Below, in pieces: positions 25,201 through 36,065 of a DNA stretch of 64,000 nt. Under the pieces are notes generated by a model. The model saw only the letters and a program-made list of their open reading frames with translations. It was not told the origin of the DNA and ran no database searches. The DNA is taken from contig QCXZ01000042.1 of NCBI GenBank assembly GCA_025024175.1, positions 10,061,501-10,125,500 on the forward strand, written 5' to 3'. Numbering within the stretch: the stretch's first letter is position 1; each line of letters opens with the position of its first letter. The DNA comes from Rhyzopertha dominica. Taxonomy: Eukaryota > Arthropoda > Insecta > Coleoptera > Bostrichidae. Both the position numbers and the translations under genes were made by a program.

Positions 25201-25388
25201 GACGTGTCCACGTTAAACTTACAGGTGTATCAAATATACAGCCACCCAGCGATTTTTTGCTTTGTAGCTTTCCTGTATTCTTTCTAGAATGGAAGTAATT
25301 AAACAAAACTGTTAATATCAATGGTTTTTTTACTAAAAGAACAGCTTTTGTCATTAAGTATTTCGGCGGCAGGCTAGAAGATGCTTTG
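22227..25388. other. Non-coding DNA, no gene recognised
   Basis: Short chance frames only. A TATAA-rich run lies at about 23395-23416. 24240-24720 is GC-richer without recognisable motifs. One ambiguous base lies near 25025. Confidence 0.4.
25128..25154. repeat. (TTA)n microsatellite
   Basis: Nine uninterrupted TTA-type trinucleotide units. Confidence 0.9.
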
Positions 25389-25389
25389 C

Positions 25390-26705
25390 TACGAGGCATG
25401 TTTTTTTAAGTAAGTACCGTTTTGCGATTCCGCCGCCGCAGCGCTACGGTCGGCGTTCCGCGCATGCGCGCTGGTTACCTACATCTCTTGTCTACGCACT
25501 GACGCCATTACAGTTTGATTCTTCATTGTATACGTTGTTTACTGAGTGTTTAAGATGCCTCCGACAATCGTGAGTCCCGCCGATTGTGAAGTACGGGCTG
25601 TTATACGATTTCTTAGGGCTAAAGGCGTAAAACCGATCGATATTCATCGTGAGATCTGTGAAATTTACGGACAAAACATTATGAGTGATGGAATGGTAAG
25701 GAAATGGATGGCCGCACAAATGTGCATGATGAAGAACGGAGTGGGCGTCCTTCGGTCGTTAATGAAGATTTGGTGCAGAAAGTGAACGAAAAGGTGAGAG
25801 AAAACAGACGCTTTACAATTTCATCATTATGCGACTGCTTTCCTCGATATTCTCGTAGTGTTTTGTATCGCATTGTGACCGAGAACTTGAATTACCGGAA
25901 ATTGTGTTCACGTTGGGTTCCGAAAATGTTGACGGTTTTGCACAAAACCCAACGTGCAGTGCATTGACTTTCCTTGATCGGAACCACAATGAAGGTGAAG
26001 ATTTTTTAGACCAAATCGTTACTGGTGACGAAACATGGGTGGCCTACGTCACACCAGAATCGAAACAACAATCCATGGAATGGCGACATTCATCATCATC
26101 CAAAAAAGTGAAGTTTAAGCAAACAATTTCTGCCCGGAAAATCATGTGCACAGTTTTTTGGGACAAAAGGAGTATTGCTAGTGGAGTTTCTGCCTCGTAA
26201 TGAGACAATCAATGCAGCGTCTTATTGTAAGACATTGACCAATCTGCGTCGTGCAATCCAGAACAAAAGACGTGGCAAGTTGAGTAAGGGTATCGTTTTG
26301 CTGCATGACAATGCCCGTCCACATGTGGCTAATCGGACCAAAGATCTCATCAAAAATCTTTTAAATGGGAAACTCTAGATCATCCTCCATACAGCCCTGA
26401 TCTGGCGCCCAGCGACTACCATTTGTTCCTGCACTTGAAGAAACACCTGGGTGGTCAGCGTCTTCAAGACGATAACGAAGTCGAAACATTTGTGATACAG
26501 TGGTTAACAAGTCAGGCGGCAGAATTTTATGAGGAGGGTATTCAAAAACTGGTGCCACGTTATGACAAGTGCCTCAATATTCACGGAAATTATGTAGAAA
26601 AGTAGATTAAGGTACAGGCTTTCATGTAAGATAAAATTATTGCGATATCTTTGCACGTCTTTTTTTAATTCCAAAACGGTACTTACTTAAAAAACATGCC
26701 TCGTA
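25390..26705 (+). mobile_element. mariner transposon, full length with both terminal repeats, coding region dead
   Basis: A 1.3-kb element bounded by TA dinucleotides (25390-25391 and 26704-26705). Its terminal inverted repeats are about 35 bp and differ by a single-base length change in a T-run. They start CGAGGCATG and run to AAGTAAGTACCGTTTTG. The size, the TA target and the transposase all fit the mariner (DD34D) family. The repeats are nearly perfect although the gene is broken, so the element could in principle still be moved by another copy's transposase. Confidence 0.93.
25555..26605 (+). pseudogene. mariner transposase, multiply frameshifted
   Basis: Starts at the ATG at 25555 (MPPTIVSPADCEVRAVIRFL), an N-terminal helix-turn-helix. 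A shift near 25705 leads to GRTNVHDEERSGRPSVVNED, the usual mariner linker. Catalytic blocks follow: VTGDETWVAYV near 26020, LLHDNARPHVANRTKD near 26300, and HPPYSPDLAPSDYHLF near 26380-26430. Frame changes occur near 25705, 25960, 26190 and 26360. The last block ends at the stop at 26603-26605. The spacing of the last two Asp residues is compatible with the D34D rule once the shift is allowed for. All three catalytic Asp codons are present, but no single frame is open. Confidence 0.9.
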
Positions 26706-26818
26706 TATTGGCAAACTAAGCCGATAACATATTCTCAGTAGTAAGAATTTTAATTGTGAGCAACACTATGCCATCTATTGGAAATTAACGGTGTCACGCA
26801 CTCGTATCTATGGGGAAC

Positions 26819-26975
26819 CTGTAATATGAACGATAGCCCAACTTGCTGTGGATGTTATCTGCTTGGGGACTGTAGCTGTACTGNGTAGAGTTTATAAGCC
26901 GAAACAACTATCGTTAGAGGTCTCTGTCGTTTTTAAACGCCAACTACAAGGTGGGCTACCGTTCAGATTACAAGT
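26819..26975 (+). ncRNA. Foldback with hammerhead-ribozyme-like core, copy 2 (decayed)
   Basis: Inverted arms 26819-26845 and 26948-26975 share about 24 of 27 complementary positions. Between them, CTGNGT at 26881-26886 and CCGAAACAACTATC from about 26899 align with the core of the copy at 22157-22188 (same length from CTG to AGCC). Stem II is eroded and the CTGATGA strand is mutated or ambiguous (an N at 26884). The arms differ in sequence from those of copy 1 but have the same architecture. Confidence 0.5.
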
Positions 26976-29740
26976 TCTCAACAGAGAGGGTGGATGACAT
27001 CCTGGCCTGGTGTTGCCCACAGTTATAACTTTTGGCTGACGACCTCTATTAAAATAACAACATAAACACATAGATTGAAGTTTGCTTCAAAGAATGTGCA
27101 AGAAACTTTCGTCTTCTTTAAGTAGCTACCATACAGCCAAATGGATTTGAAATGGTTAGCTACATTAGTTTGATATATGGACCATAACGAAAACCATATT
27201 TAAGAATTGAAAAATATATTGAACTTACTTTGTCCTAACAAGTAGTACGATGGGAAACTATACACTTGTATCTTTGATTTTACTCCTCTATAACCTCGTC
27301 TATAACATTCTGAGAGTGGTATTTTAAAAGGTCTTTAACTGTTTTATTAAAAGTTGCAGATTTGTATAAATTCGCTTGCCTAAAAGTTGAAGAAACATTC
27401 ATCAATATTCCAAATTATTAAAGGAAGCCTCCTTAAGACAACTTTTTCAAAATAAGTTGCTTGGTTGAGACAATTTTCATTCATTTTTGACTACAACCTT
27501 CGCCTGTACGAGCCACATCCTGGCCAGATAACGAAGCTCACTATTTCGCCTTCAATTAGTTTATCCCGTTTTCCGCCACGTACATTTGAGATAACAACCC
27601 TTTATGTAGCGTTCATGACGAGATTCTTGTTCAAAAGGCCCACAGGTACGTGTAGTAACCTGTTTGCTTTGCATACAGTACTCTCTTTTCATGTTTGTGT
27701 TGTAAACGAACCGTGCAATATAAACATGGGTTGCAGGGCATGCATTTACTTGAAATAATAAGTGATGTGTGTAACAATGCGTATACACAGTGTAAAAGGG
27801 GGACAGGTGTTCTAAAGGAAGCCTCTGGGTGAAGTGTCACATCTGAATGTGGCTGGGCATTTTTATCTAACAATTTTGCTTCAGCTGTTGCTTATTTAAG
27901 TTTGTTTTCTTACAATAGAATTATTATTAGAATTATTTTGAGAAAAGGAACGGCGGAAGCCACGAAAGATACAATTTGTATGTCTTTGAATTTTGTATAG
28001 TTGCATTTCAGCTTCCTATTGAAACTGTTTCTTTCAAACATAGATTACATCTGGCAAAATAGACATAATAAGCCAAACTAGAGAACATGGAACATGGAAC
28101 ATCAAAGAGTTCACTTGGAAGTAATTAACAACTCGTTGCTAAAAGATGTACATTAAACAGAAGAAAACTGCCTTTCTGGTGGGGAGACATTTTTATGGTA
28201 ATATGTAGTTCTTTCATTTTTTGTGAGTAATTTGCATGAATGTCAAATATTTTGATGTGTCACACCTGTGATTTGGTAGGGTAATGGGAAGATGGGTTAG
28301 CAAAAGGTAACTATTACCATCGAGATATATGTCCGCCTAAACACAAAAGTTGACGTGTTTCAAAATTTTTCCGAGAAAATAAATTGAACGCACGTATTTA
28401 CGAACAGAAGGACACAATATTAATAATGTTAATGTTGCCATTTTGGGATAAGAAAATAAACTCACATCACGACCGACTAAAATGGTAGGTTTACATTAAA
28501 TTAAATTAAAACAAACTAAAATTTGCCACGTTACCACGTAATTTTTAACCACTTCCCAATTCACTTTTCAAGAGGGCTCCTTGATATATGTTCTCCGATT
28601 TGGCATATGCCTTTTTTGTCAGACCGTAATCCAATACAAAATAATTCTGGTCCCATTTTGGCTAATAAAATACTGGCAAAATAAATATTGTTCGTGTATT
28701 TTTTGTTATTTCATATATAATAAATGTTGTCCGGGTTTTGTTTCAAATTGGATCTATCCACCAAAAAAACTGTAATACTGTAATATAATGTCGTTAAACT
28801 GAAATGTACAAAACCTATTTAAGTCTGAATATGCACTACAAAATCGCACAAAAGGTACGTAGCGAACAGAACAGCATTGCTTTTTATTACTATTTATTGG
28901 TATGTAACCTTCTGCTTCCTTTTGGTACTACACCATGATTAAAATCCGTAGAACGTTCAGTACTTCATTTCAGCTAAACAGTTGCCGATGCCATCAACGG
29001 CAAGTCAAGCAACTAAGCTAATAGAAATAGTACCATTTTCTTCAGATTGCCGCTGTATTTACAAATTTATTCCGCCAACTGCACTAAAAGAGCGACCATC
29101 CAGTTAGCAGGAGGATTATGCAAGTTAGAGTCTTGATCCTTGCACTTTTATTGCTGAACTTTCTCACGCCGGTTGCTTAACTGCGCATAAATATCCCGTG
29201 AATGCCTCGAGCATTGTGTGTAAGTCTGGATTACAACCGCTTTACGTGGGGAATTAGTCGGGACTTACACAAATCTGAGGCATAATGACCCACATTTAAC
29301 TGTTACTCCTTCGACAGTTGAGGGTTGTGCAGTAGCATTAATAGACGACGACGCAACTGACGATGAAGGCGGTTTGTGGTAATTGATAGGAAATTAACAA
29401 TGATGTGCAGTTCAGACAACAACTATTAAGTATATGCGGTCAACTCTCCATACTTGGGACAAATTTTTACTTTAATTGCACATAATTTTTTAAGGAGTTC
29501 CGGTAGAACAGCAATATTTATTTCAAAGAATAAAGATGCCACTCTTCAAAAAATAATGTAACAAGGTGTTAGTATAGCCAATGGTACATTGAAGATAAAA
29601 TTTTGATGAAAAAACAAGCTAACAATAAATTATACGAGGTGAGTTAGAGATACGTAATTATTTCGAGATAATCCACTGCATGATTTGCTTTTTAAACTGT
29701 GAAATAGACAGTTGTTTAAATTTAGCCGGAATATTATTAT
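26976..29740. other. Non-coding DNA, no gene recognised
   Basis: No domain-bearing frame. 27460-27870 has overlapping short frames on both strands without motifs. A short duplicated AACATGG lies near 28085-28100. Confidence 0.4.
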
Positions 29741-29744
29741 AAAC

Positions 29745-30840
29745 TTTAGATGCATAGTATGAGAACGATCGCTCGAACAATGATGTAGAGTATAGGAGGA
29801 CTAATTATGCCCCTAGTTCTTATATTGACATTATGCACGTCCGTTCTGAATGTTATCTTTTTATGTAAATATGATGGTGTTGTATTTTGTATGATTTTAT
29901 GGATCAAAACGGCGAAATGAAGACAACGTCTACTCTTCATGTCCAACCAGTCAGCTTCTCTAAGCTTGGTGGAGACACTCCTTCTACGAATACCAAAGCA
30001 GAGTCGAAGACATGCGTTCTGTATTCCCTGTTTTCGTCTTTTAGAAGTACTGTCAATGTCACAGTAATTGAACTTGTGCGCCTGTTTAACATATGACGGT
30101 TTTAAGCTACAAAATGCTCCTTGAATACATCTATTAATGTGACGTCTAAACCGTAGATCGCTGTCTACAATCAATCCGAGGTTCCGCGCGAACGTTCTAC
30201 AGGGTAGCCTTTCATTGCCAATCCGTATATTTACAGAATTTAACAAATTCTCTCTCTGTTTTCGTCTACCAAACAGCATTACGATGGACTTCAATGGGTT
30301 AATTTTTAGATTGTGTTTTTCAGAGAATTTAGTTCTTCATTGATTGTTTCATTTGCTTGTGAAATGTCTTCAGGAAAATACGATAAATAAATTTGAGTGT
30401 CGTGATTGCAGATGCGGGAGGATATTGCATTTGTCTAAGTAATCACGAATTTGCAAGTCCATAACTTTCTCTAAAGCTTTTGATAAGATGGGTAGAATAC
30501 TTATACTTATAGTCTTTGAATGACAGGGGTTTGTCAACTTTGGAAATGGGATGTATTATAGACCTCATCCAAATGTTGGGAAATTTGGCGTTTAAGAGGC
30601 AGTAATTAATAATATACGTGAAATTGACATTGTTTCCTGTGACTTTATTAGAAAGATAGTGAGAGACAAGATCACATCTAGCGTCTGCGTCTTTTGTGAG
30701 TTAGTGAATGACTGACTGATGGCGTCGGCATCAAGTAGTTTTTCAGGCAGAGATCCTCTTGCTTTATTATGCACATTCAACTGCCTAATAACACTCCAAA
30801 GTGCTTGTGATGAATTATTTGCGCTTTTTACTAACAATAA
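29745..30840 (-). mobile_element. LINE (jockey-like non-LTR retrotransposon) remnant, internally deleted
   Basis: Read on the - strand from 30837: a KSANNSSQALWSVIRQLN linker (30837-30760), then NAKFPNIWMRSIIHPISK (near 30580-30520), the start of the RT domain. After a deletion of the palm, a C-terminal frame (30294-29746) opens with KSIVMLFGRRKQ and RNLGLIVDSDLRFRRHINRC. It continues with RKQGIQNACLRLCFGIRRR and a TDVHNVNIRTRG tail. This order is characteristic of jockey-superfamily LINE ORF2. The catalytic YADD block is absent. A better-preserved cousin of the C-terminal part is at 49745-50285. Confidence 0.8.
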
Positions 30841-31240
30841 GTGATAGCAATTGTGTTGGCCGACCAGCCAAAAGCTGATTGGAATTCTTTTTTTTTTCGA
30901 TGCATTTTGATAATTCCTGACCTCGTGGAGTTATCAACCTGGAACCCCAACGGAGTAAATATGGACACGCAAGATTTGTGAAGAAATGACGACACATTGC
31001 AGGTGTACAAAGTAGAAATAATCGTTTAATGAATGCTTTACGAGTTATGACGATTTCGATAGTATTTTTTTTATTCAAGGAATAGTCCATATAATAAACC
31101 ATGTGATGGTTATTAAATACGCTATTAATTTATGTTTCCTATCTGCAGCATACTTTTTTAACTCCTTCACTCTTACAAATTGTTTTTTGTTTATATACTG
31201 TGCTGATAATGTTTCACAAAAACGCTTCATGTCCTTTCAG
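30841..31240. other. Intronic DNA immediately upstream of a neuroligin exon
   Basis: AT-rich. The last bases before 31241 (GTCCTTTCAG) form a good 3' splice site. No other feature seen. Confidence 0.5.
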
Positions 31241-31392
31241 AGACCGGGCTGCATTCACGGCGAAGAACTACCGTATGTTTTCGGGGCTCCTTTGGTCGGT
31301 GGCTTCAGTCACTTTGGCCGCAACTACACCAAGTCCGAGACTCTGCTCGCCGAGACGACCATGATCTATTGGAGTAACTTTGCGAGGACCGG
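31241..31392 (+). CDS. Neuroligin exon (end of cholinesterase-like domain)
   Basis: Neuroligins are single-pass adhesion proteins with a catalytically dead cholinesterase-like ectodomain that binds neurexin at synapses. This exon begins in phase 0 after a CCTTTCAG acceptor and ends GG|GTGAGT, leaving two bases of a split Gly codon. It encodes about 51 residues with HGEELPYVFGAPLVG and TTMIYWSNFARTG. These match the conserved HGDEVPYVFGIPM and MTYWTNFAKTG segments near the end of the neuroligin esterase fold. The NYT within it is a possible N-glycosylation site. The preceding exons are not recognisable in this window. Confidence 0.93.
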
Positions 31393-31559
31393 GTGAGTTA
31401 ACTTTACCTACTGCACTTTGAGAGTTCCGTTTTACCCTCTTGGCGACTGGTGCACGCTCCAAAGCATTTTAACTCTCTGAGGGGTTATGCGCCATTGCCA
31501 TGTTGTCGTCGAGATACAGAGAGGATGTTTAGGTGTCGCACTGGCTAAAATCAAGGTAA

Positions 31560-32080
31560 AAGTTATAAGTAAAGACGAAAGTTCTTTACAAAAATAAATT
31601 AATCATCTTAAATCAACGCTAGTGAGAAATGGTTATAGCAACATGAGTATTTGGTCAGTTTTTAATAAAAGTGCTGGTCCAAATCAAGTAAATTCTCTGC
31701 CAGTGCAAAGCAATGTAAGTTGAGTTTGCCTTATGTACAAGGCCTTTCGGAAAAATCAAAACGGATCTACTTAGAAAACATAAAATAAATAAATAAAAAG
31801 TCTTTACACAATTACTTGTTCTTGTGGCAAGTATTACATAGGTCAAACTAAAAGAAAAGTATGTTCGCGTTTGATTATATTTAATTTATTTTGTAGTTAT
31901 CTTTAAATGATTTGTTTATCTACTCTCAAAATTTTGTTTGAACTCATGTCAAACGATATTTTGAGGTTCTCGCCTTTAGCAAAGATTACAGACATGATCG
32001 AAATGTCAGGCTAATCATTTTTGTCACTGTTTTATAGTAACAGCGATCCTTCCCAAAGAGTATTATCTAACATTACGAAC
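31560..32080 (+). mobile_element. Penelope-like retroelement, copy 3 (decayed)
   Basis: Co-linear with copy 1. 31565-31760 matches 2005-2190 (including the region coding LVRNGYNS and VNSQPGQSK), 31798-31870 matches 2295-2370 (GIY-YIG TCSCGKCYIGQTKRK region), and 31905-32060 matches 2700-2860 (3' tail with the hammerhead-like site). The DNA between is deleted and frames are broken. It lies inside the neuroligin intron between the first two exons. Confidence 0.8.
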
Positions 32081-32371
32081 GCTGAAAGTATTCACCCTCG
32101 TATTTCTTAAAACACCTATTTTACTGTCATTTGTACTAACTTTCAAAACTAATATCGATTTGAAGGTACCGATTACCACCCATTAGCACATACATGTATT
32201 TTCTTACAGCTTTATGTTGATTGCGTTTCTTCTTAGTGTTTTAACAACTATTGCTGTGATATTATACATTTTTGCATTTGTTTAATAGACACTTTAGCCT
32301 TTAAACACATAAGCTTCTAGGTGTATTTCCAATAAACTTTAGGATGTAGTCAATGAGTGCTTGTGCAATCT

Positions 32372-32392
32372 CCTTAGGTTAGGTTAGGTTAT
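32372..32392 (+). repeat. Short (TTAGG) telomere-type repeat
   Basis: Three and a half units of TTAGG, the canonical insect telomere repeat, directly at the 3' end of a transposase relic. Too short to argue for a telomere fusion; it may be part of the transposon end. Confidence 0.5.
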
Positions 32393-33402
32393 TAATGTAA
32401 TAAATGTTCAAAATGTCGCCCACCGCTGTTTTCACAAGCTTGAATTCGTGCCCAAAACGATCTTTTAACGTGCTTTAATATTTCTGGAGTGATGGATCTA
32501 CATGCGTCACGTATTTTATTTTCTAAATGTTCTACACTTTCAATTGGTGTTTGGTATACTTGCTCTTTTACCATTCCTCACAGAAAAAAATCCAAAGGAG
32601 TAAGGTCCGGGCTTCTCGGTGGGCAAGGATTAATTGGACCTCTTCCAATCCATCGGTTAGGCAAAACCAAATCTAGATGATCTCGCACTATGATAATGCG
32701 CAGGTGCCCCATCTTGTTGGAATCGTAGATCTTGTCTTACTTGTAAATTTACATTTTGGGGAAGTACCTGTAAAATGTTTCTTAAAAATTTTAGATAAGT
32801 AGTGCCGTTTAAACTATCGCGAAAAAAATAAAGCACAACAATTTGATTCCCCAGTCGAGTAGATGGTTTGAAAATGTCCTTCTCGAATGGATTTTCTTGC
32901 GCATAATAATGCATGTTATGTTTGTTAACTCCACGATTATTAGAAAATCTTGCTTCATCTGAGAAGTAAATGTCATAAAATCTCACATTCAAATTTTGGT
33001 GTTCCCGTAAAAGTTACAAAAAGCCAGTCTTTTAGGATAATCTGTCTTCTTTAAGGCCTAAACCAATTGCAAGTGATAGGGATGAAATTGATTGCCTTTA
33101 ATTATTCCGTGTACTGAAGACAGTCTAATACAGGCTGCTCTTGGGACTACCCTTTGACTAATGTGAGGATTTTCGTCAATCATTTCCAATACTCTAATTT
33201 CATTGTCAGGGCCTGTTGCTTTTCTTTCTCTTGACTTTTTCAGTGGTGGCCAGTTTGTCCTTAAAGTTAGTTCAAGTCTCTTGAAAATTGTATCGGCAGG
33301 AGCTCTTCTATTTAGAAAACGTTGTCTGTATAAACGGGCAGCAGCGGAAGCATTTTTCTTGCATTCACCATAAATCAAAATCATATCTGTTTTTTTCATC
33401 AT
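32392..33402 (-). pseudogene. Tc1/mariner-superfamily transposase with DUF4817-like N-terminus, frameshifted
   Basis: Cut-and-paste transposase relic read from 33402 down to the stop at 32392, about 336 codons. The N-terminal helix-turn-helix part (ILIYGECKKNASAAARLYRQ, then RAPADTIFKRL) matches the DUF4817 domain common in arthropod transposases. Catalytic blocks are IYFSDEARFSNNRGVNKHNM (about 32975), LRFQQDGAPAHYHSAR (about 32710) and a PPRSPDLTPLDFFLWG segment (about 32620-32570, in a shifted frame). MVKEQVYQTPIESVEHLENK follows. Frame changes lie between 33058 and 32992 and between 32657 and 32574. I cannot place the terminal repeats; a CATCCTGTATA near 33549 resembles such an end. Confidence 0.85.
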
Positions 33403-33961
33403 TTGAATACATTTTGATTTTTAATAAATACAATGACAGGAACCATAGCGCATAGCCGTCTTGGATTCCCAATTTAATTTTAAAATAATAATGTGAGAAT
33501 GTATTTTGGATTGCATTTTTAATTTCGTCAGGGTCATTATCATTCGTGAAACATCCTGTATAAAAGAAGTCGTAAGTCTTCAATAAAATCTTCATACGTG
33601 TCTCGCTAGCTTCGACTCTTCACGTATGTGTAAAACAAATGTTTAGGTGACAAAAAATAGCATCACGCGATTATAAGCATTTAAATAAAGGATAAGATCA
33701 TCTATCGACACACTAGTAACATATCGAACATACATACATAACGAATTAATAGAGATTTTCGATGAGGTAGCCTTTTAAGTCTAATTCTATTTGTAATTAC
33801 TGTACCCAAAACATCAACTCATTATACGGATCTATTTGGCAAGACTAATCCATCGAAATTCTGTATGTGGCAACAGCGTGCGGGTATTAAAGTCCGCTCC
33901 AGTGGATTTCACGTCGTCTGTAGAGTTTATAGGCGTTCTTCTTATTGGTGCGCTTTTGCAG
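33403..33961. other. Intronic DNA before neuroligin exon at 33962
   Basis: No gene. It ends in the 3' splice site GCGCTTTTGCAG (33950-33961). Confidence 0.5.
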
Positions 33962-34080
33962 GAATCCAAACGAGGCACCCGAGGCGGATCTCGGCCACCC
34001 CGCCAGAACGGAGAGGAGCAGGTTCAAGAATATCGAGTGGACGGCGTACGAGGCCGTACATAAAAAGTACCTCAACCTGG
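33962..34080 (+). CDS. Neuroligin exon (last esterase-fold segment)
   Basis: A 119-bp exon starting after TTTTGCAG and ending CTGG|GTAAGT. It completes the split Gly codon from 31392 and reads NPNEAPEADLGHPARTERSR, then FKNIEWTAYEAVHKKYLNL. This matches the neuroligin segment that begins GDPNxP and runs through the [21 protein letters not shown]-type block. One base of an Asp codon is left for the next exon. The acidic, proline-containing loop after the Gly is typical of the family. The intron that follows is 12.6 kb and holds several mobile elements. Confidence 0.93.
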
Positions 34081-35625
34081 GTAAGTTGAACTTTTACTTC
34101 AACCCTGTGCAGCTTAAAGAAAACTGTCTGAAATTGAAAGCCGTTTGAGTCGTGTGATCGTAGGTCGTTGAATTTTTTACGAGTCTGGATACCCACTGAC
34201 GTATTTGTATTTCAGTTTGGTGACACAATTGTGTACCTATTAAAACACCTGAAATAAGGAAGTGTACGCCAAACTATATTCATTTTGGAATACTTATAGG
34301 CGATAGAACACCTACATTTAGTGCTGAAGAAAGTAGACTTTTTGCAGATATGGGCATGATCATCTCTTCACATTTAAGAAAGCCTCAAAAATAGAGAATA
34401 TACCTCAAAATCCCTCAAAGTTTCTTGATATCGAAATCCCGGGATTTAAACTCTCGATCCCCGGGTTTTCGGGATGACACAATAGAAACAACAAATGTCC
34501 AGGAAGTAACTACTGGCAGAAATTGTGTTCTACAGATTTCATATTACATTTGGTTTCAATAGATTTTATTGAGTAGCACGCATTTCACCTAAATTAGAAG
34601 GATGGCATCTGATTTCATCGATTTTCAAGTGATTTCAAGTTGTATTTAATGGATTTGATTACATTGACGTTTGCATTGTACGAATTCATGCAGATTTCAA
34701 AAGAATTTTGTCAGGATTTCAAAACAAACTACTTTTTAATGTGTCCAGAAGGTACAGGCCTAACAAAAAAATGAACAAAAATATATTTTAACCTTTTTAG
34801 TACTGCATGTGAGTAATAAAAATGTCAAGGAAATAAAAAAAATTCTTTTAAGAAAAGGAATGTATACTTTTATTTAGTAAACATGAAATAACGCAGTTTT
34901 GTTAGTCATTTAAAAATTAACATTTCTTCAGGTATTTGTAGGCCATTACAGTTCAAAATAGGTTTAGAAATTGTACACATAATTACGGATGTCTATAGCC
35001 GAGTGTATTTATTAGCACTGAGAAATAATTCCTTCTTTATCCCATTTGTACCATGTGCAGCGAACACTTATAGGCTTTGCATTTGGATCCACAATAGTAA
35101 GAGCTTTGGTGAACTCTGCTTTGAACTTCTTCCTGTTAAATAGGAGAAGCTAAGGATAAAACCCAAGAGAGCTGTCTCTGTTTCATTTTTTGAATAAACA
35201 AACGCCATTCCCCAAATACTAAAGAAAGAGCACACAATTCCTCACGTAAATGGTCGTCCTTATTTTCAGAACTGTTAAATTCATCTGTATTTGTGATGAA
35301 GAATCTTTATTTGTAGCTTCCATTTGAGAGCCAATAATATTCTCACTGATGTTTGTTTTCTAAATCATTTACTAACTGAGAGTATAGAGAGTTCGAGAGC
35401 TGTGGTATCCGAAATGGCATCATTGATGGATTTTATAATTCTTTTTACCTCAGCGGCACGAAAAACGAAGCAGATTAATTTTTTTAAACAAACTTAATAT
35501 TTTACATGTCTTAAATATTTTCTGACAACAATTTAATCTTTATTTAAAGAAAAAATTCTTTGTTTTTATTGTTTTGAGAAATCTGACAGGTGTAAATCAC
35601 ATTTTAAAGTGGTTTTGTTATGGCT
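34081..35625. other. Intronic DNA, no gene recognised
   Basis: AT-rich. A small CG-rich palindromic patch (CCCGGGA and CCCCGGG) lies at about 34437-34465. No domain-bearing frame. Confidence 0.4.
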
Positions 35626-35629
35626 ATTA

Positions 35630-36065
35630 TCCCGAAACCGCGGGTGCTATTTTTGCATTGCTTCAAGGCGGTCTCCAGATGGTCGTGAGAGAGTGTGGCG
35701 AAGACAACGAGAGCGTTTTGCAGAATATACCTTCAGTCCCAGGTTAGGTTACCAAGGGGGCTCAGTGATGGTGTGGGCAGGAATTTCTCTGGAGGCACAC
35801 GCAGAATTGTACATCCTTCCAAGAGGCTCCTTAACTGCTGCCAGGTACATTGATGAAAATCTCCAGGATCTTGTTGTCCCCTATGTTGATTTTATTGGAC
35901 ATGACTTTCTTCTGATGCATGATAAAGGCAGACCACACACTGCGAGAATCACATAACAGTACTTAAACGTTATGGAGTGGCCAGCGATAAGACCAGACAT
36001 TCGCCATTTAATTTTAGGCATGCCAAGGAGAATACATGCATTAATGCGTCTTTCCAGTTTTTGAT
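35630..36065 (+). pseudogene. Tc1-like transposase fragment
   Basis: Truncated Tc1-family transposase. The frame at 35609-35956 reads RRSPDGRERVWRRQRERFAE, then GGSVMVWAGISLEAHAELYI, then DFLLMHDKGRPHTARIT, and stops. The usual second catalytic block is HDNARPH; here the Asn after the Asp is Lys. A WPAIRPD piece (about 35970) remains of the third block, but the NPIEHVWD Glu segment is deleted. A final MPRRIHALMR piece (36018-36047) is the usual Tc1 C-terminus. Both ends and terminal repeats are missing. Confidence 0.8.

Noticed and set aside
31268..31462. - strand frame over the neuroligin exon
   Set aside because: Antisense to an exon with exact splice sites and conserved neuroligin motifs.
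33836..33961. Upstream extension of the neuroligin exon in the open frames that cross 33962
   Set aside because: A clear TTTTGCAG acceptor and the phase of the preceding exon fix the exon start at 33962.
34437..34465. CCCGGGA and CCCCGGG palindromic patch as a regulatory site
   Set aside because: Isolated and short, with no second copy or known site to support a function.
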